From: Campylobacteraceae bacterium | Lineage (GTDB): Bacteria; Campylobacterota; Campylobacteria; Campylobacterales; Sulfurovaceae | Assembly (NCBI GenBank): GCA_026982175.1 | Contig: JALSHP010000379.1 | Location: 1-7,896 of the forward strand | Direction of reading: 5' to 3' | DNA: 7,896 nt | Shown here: positions 5,760 through 7,896 of the stretch, one piece after another | Layout of the letters: the number at the start of each line of letters is the position of its first letter | Position numbering within the stretch: the stretch's first letter is position 1 | Position numbers and translations under genes: made by a program | Notes under the pieces: model-generated | The model's database searches: none | Seen by the model: the letters and a program-made list of their open reading frames with translations, nothing else | Told to the model about the DNA's origin: nothing

Positions 5760-6824
5760 ATGTTATACGCTTTTTATGAATATTTTAACATTAACCTTTT
5801 TCAATACATCTCTGTAAGAGCAGGATTTGGCTTCTTTATCGCTTTTCTCTTGACACTTTTTCTTCTGCCTAAATATATGGCATGGGCAATTGCTAAAAAA
5901 ACGCATCAGCCCATTAATAAATATGTTCCCAACCACGCTAACAAAGCCAATACCCCAACCATGGGTGGAGCTATCTTTGTCTTAGCCACGGTCATCGCTG
6001 TTTTACTCACCGTTAATTTAACCAACCCCTACATTGATGCAGGACTCATTGCCCTCATTGGCTTTGCTTTAGTAGGCTTTCAAGATGACTTAGGCAAAGT
6101 GCTTAAAGCAGACAACTTAGCAGGACTTTCAGCCAAAGGAAAACTGTTACTTCAAGCTGTTATTGGGGCTTCTGTCACCATGTATCTCATCTTCGTTGCT
6201 GATTTTCCCACCACCATCTATGTCCCTTTCTTAAAAGACCCCCTCTTTGATGGCGGTATCTATTTTGCCATTCCTTTTTGGGTCTTTGTTTTTTTAGCCG
6301 TCACCAATGCCGTAAACTTAACCGATGGACTTGATGGCTTAGCCACTGTTCCCTCCATCTTCTCCTTAGCATCTTTAGGGGTCATTGTCTATCTTTCAGG
6401 TCATGCCCTCTTCTCTGAATATCTCTACTTGCCAAACATTAAAGGTGTAGGAGAAGTGACCATCTTAGCCGCCTCTCTTGCAGGGGCATTACTGGGCTTT
6501 TTATGGTACAACTGTTACCCTGCTGAAATCTTCATGGGTGACACAGGTTCACTTGCCATTGGTGGTGTTTTGGGCTACATGGCAATCATTGGGAAATCAG
6601 AAGTGCTTTTGGTGCTTATTGGGCTTATCTTTCTCATTGAGACCATCTCGGTGATTTTACAAGTGAGTTCTTATAAGCTACGTAAAAAACGTATCTTTCT
6701 TATGGCTCCTATCCACCACCATTTTGAGATGAAAAAGTGGGCTGAAAACAAAATCATTGTCCGTTTTTGGATGATTGCCTTTGTCTCCAACATCATCGCC
6801 CTCGTCACACTCAAAATTAGATAA
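5760..6824 (+). CDS. mraY: Phospho-N-acetylmuramoyl-pentapeptide-transferase (MraY, translocase I)
   Basis: 354 residues, a polytopic inner-membrane enzyme that transfers phospho-MurNAc-pentapeptide from UDP to undecaprenyl phosphate, forming lipid I. Family motifs in order: TPTMGG (65-70), the aspartate pair D109-D110 in GFQDDLGK, NAVNLTDGLDGLA (183-195), MGDTGSLAIGG (259-269) and the cytoplasmic MAPIHHHFE (315-323). About ten hydrophobic segments are visible, for example 20-36, 70-88, 92-107, 129-146, 170-186, 196-213, 231-249, 263-277, 281-300 and 333-350. The ATG at 5760 has AGGA at 5745-5748, a rather long spacing. It is followed by murD on the same strand after 40 bases that hold a REP-like hairpin. 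Confidence 0.97.
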   Translation: MLYAFYEYFNINLFQYISVRAGFGFFIAFLLTLFLLPKYMAWAIAKKTHQPINKYVPNHANKANTPTMGGAIFVLATVIAVLLTVNLTNPYIDAGLIALIGFALVGFQDDLGKVLKADNLAGLSAKGKLLLQAVIGASVTMYLIFVADFPTTIYVPFLKDPLFDGGIYFAIPFWVFVFLAVTNAVNLTDGLDGLATVPSIFSLASLGVIVYLSGHALFSEYLYLPNIKGVGEVTILAASLAGALLGFLWYNCYPAEIFMGDTGSLAIGGVLGYMAIIGKSEVLLVLIGLIFLIETISVILQVSSYKLRKKRIFLMAPIHHHFEMKKWAENKIIVRFWMIAFVSNIIALVTLKIR

Positions 6825-6826
6825 CA

Positions 6827-6848
6827 GGTGCAATAAATTGCACCCTAC
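6827..6848 (-). repeat. REP-like hairpin copy 4 between mraY and murD
   Basis: Perfect 8-bp stem GGTGCAAT (6827-6834) / ATTGCACC (6837-6844) with a two-base AA loop, followed by CTAC (6845-6848). The outer stem GGTG/CACC and the CTAC foot match copy 3, and the inner stem is changed on both arms. It begins two bases after the mraY stop and ends directly at the murD Shine-Dalgarno. There is no T-run on the plus strand, so it is not a standard intrinsic terminator. Confidence 0.7.
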
Positions 6849-6854
6849 AAGGAA
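6849..6854 (+). promoter_or_regulatory. murD Shine-Dalgarno abutting a REP-like hairpin
   Basis: AAGGAA, ten bases before the murD ATG at 6865, starting at the base after the CTAC foot of the hairpin. Copy 3 has GGGGAA in the same relative place, so the GGAA may be part of the repeat. Confidence 0.6.
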
Positions 6855-6864
6855 CAATATAATT

Positions 6865-7896
6865 ATGAACAAACCGACACTTTTTGGATACGGACTCACC
6901 ACCAAAGCAATTGCCCAAAGCCTTGGTGGAGGCTGTAACTTTTTTGATGACAATGCCAAAGAAGTTTATAGCGATGAGGAGAATAACACCATTTATCCCT
7001 CAGCTCTTTTTGATGCTAATAAATCAAAGCTAGAAATCACCACCCCCTCTGTTCCTCCCTCTCATCCTTTAATCAAATCAGCAAATAATCTTCTAAGCGA
7101 ATATGATTTTTTTGCAAAAGAGATGCCCTTTAGTGTTTGGATTTCAGGAACCAATGGCAAAACCACCACCACACAAATGCTTACCCACCTTTTAGAAAAA
7201 AGAGGGGCTGTAAGTGGAGGAAACATTGGTACACCCTTAGCAAAGCTTGATACAAAAGCCCCTATCTGGGTCTTAGAGTCTAGCTCTTTTACACTTCATC
7301 ATACCAACATCGCTTCACCCAATATCTATCTACTACTTCCCATCACTCCTGACCACTTAGATTGGCATGGTACACCTGAACAGTATGAAGCAGACAAACT
7401 TAAACCATTGCTTACTATGAAAGAAGGAGAACTAGCACTTCTACCAAAAGGCTTAAACTTACCCCAAACAGATGCCTTTGTGGTTGAGTATGATTCAGCA
7501 GATTTTTTAGCAAACTATTTTGATATTGATGTATCTAAAATACGTTTTAAAGCAGCCTTTTTAGAAGATGCACTCATCGCCTTAGCTGTCACCAAAACAC
7601 TCTTTGATGAAGTAGATTATGATGCCATTAATGCCTTTACTTTAGACAATCACCGTCAAGAAGAGATGCACGATACACAAGGCAGACTCTGGGTCAATGA
7701 CTCCAAAGCGACCAATCTTGATGCAGCCATTCAAGCCGTTAAAACCTATGATGAGAAGTTCATTCACCTTATTGTGGGAGGAAATGACAAAGGGGCTGAT
7801 TTAACGCCTCTGTTTGAGCTAATACAAGGAAAAGAGCTTCATCTCTATACCATAGGAGCAAACTCACAAAAACTTGCCACCCTAGCCAAACAATTT
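6865..7896 (+). CDS. murD: UDP-N-acetylmuramoylalanine--D-glutamate ligase, 3' end outside window
   Basis: 344 codons are present with no stop, and the frame runs off the right edge. It adds D-glutamate to UDP-MurNAc-L-Ala with ATP, in the cytoplasm. Mur ligase motifs in order: P-loop GTNGKTTT (95-102), GGNIGTPL (118-125), LESSSF (137-142), TPDHLDWH (161-168), K178 at the position of the carbamylated lysine, HRQE (263-266), NDSKATN (278-284) and GGNDKGADL (305-313). The N-terminal domain is short (about 90 residues), and the expected length in this group is about 400, so only a small C-terminal part should be missing. LESSSFTL has Thr where many MurD have Gln (SSFQL). It follows mraY on the same strand and is probably co-transcribed with it. 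Confidence 0.95.
   Translation, partial: MNKPTLFGYGLTTKAIAQSLGGGCNFFDDNAKEVYSDEENNTIYPSALFDANKSKLEITTPSVPPSHPLIKSANNLLSEYDFFAKEMPFSVWISGTNGKTTTTQMLTHLLEKRGAVSGGNIGTPLAKLDTKAPIWVLESSSFTLHHTNIASPNIYLLLPITPDHLDWHGTPEQYEADKLKPLLTMKEGELALLPKGLNLPQTDAFVVEYDSADFLANYFDIDVSKIRFKAAFLEDALIALAVTKTLFDEVDYDAINAFTLDNHRQEEMHDTQGRLWVNDSKATNLDAAIQAVKTYDEKFIHLIVGGNDKGADLTPLFELIQGKELHLYTIGANSQKLATLAKQF

Noticed and set aside
6678..6959. Minus-strand open frame across the mraY-murD junction
   Set aside because: It overlaps conserved motifs of mraY and the murD start; the apparent frame is a by-product of their codon use.
6865..7896. murD as a truncated pseudogene
   Set aside because: The reading frame is open with all motifs intact to the last base; it is simply cut by the window edge.

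Overview
The window looks like chromosomal DNA from a Campylobacterota (Epsilonproteobacteria) genome, probably a Sulfurovum- or Sulfurimonas-like organism. This is inferred from the low GC content, the protein character, and a gpmI next to mraY-murD with fabG nearby. No rRNA or other taxonomic marker is present, so the genus is a guess.

Layout. Positions 1-104 hold nothing I can name. A minus-strand AAA_14/DUF4143-type ATPase (159-1352, TTG start) lies between two copies of a 42-bp direct repeat. To its right is a palindrome-rich spacer (1444-1600). It contains an inverted pair of short GTAG-headed REP-like hairpins, which together resemble a REPIN, followed by an 11-bp-stem hairpin. Next come four minus-strand genes and, further right, gpmI. 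In order they are a small secreted Glu-rich protein of unknown function (1624-2028), an OmpR-type response regulator (2209-2853), fabG (2858-3601), a 113-aa helical protein with a TerB-like pattern (3730-4071), and the cofactor-independent phosphoglycerate mutase gpmI (4193-5674). An 85-bp divergent spacer with a perfect 10-bp dyad separates gpmI from the plus-strand cell-wall genes mraY (5760-6824) and murD (6865 to the window end, cut off).

How it fits together. mraY and murD act in peptidoglycan precursor synthesis, fabG in fatty acid elongation and gpmI in glycolysis/gluconeogenesis, so the right two thirds is a housekeeping block. The response regulator is placed four bases after the fabG stop, with no histidine kinase in view, and is probably co-transcribed with fabG. 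The left 2 kb is the accessory part.

The most interesting signal is not a gene. It is a family of four short hairpins, each with a GTAG/CTAC foot and stems that vary in a pair-preserving way. Two form a REPIN-like inverted pair, one is the truncated direct-repeat partner beyond the ATPase, and one sits between mraY and murD, ending at the murD Shine-Dalgarno sequence. This is the pattern expected of REP sequences moved by a RAYT (TnpA_REP) transposase encoded elsewhere. No transposase, CRISPR array, tRNA or rRNA was found in the window.
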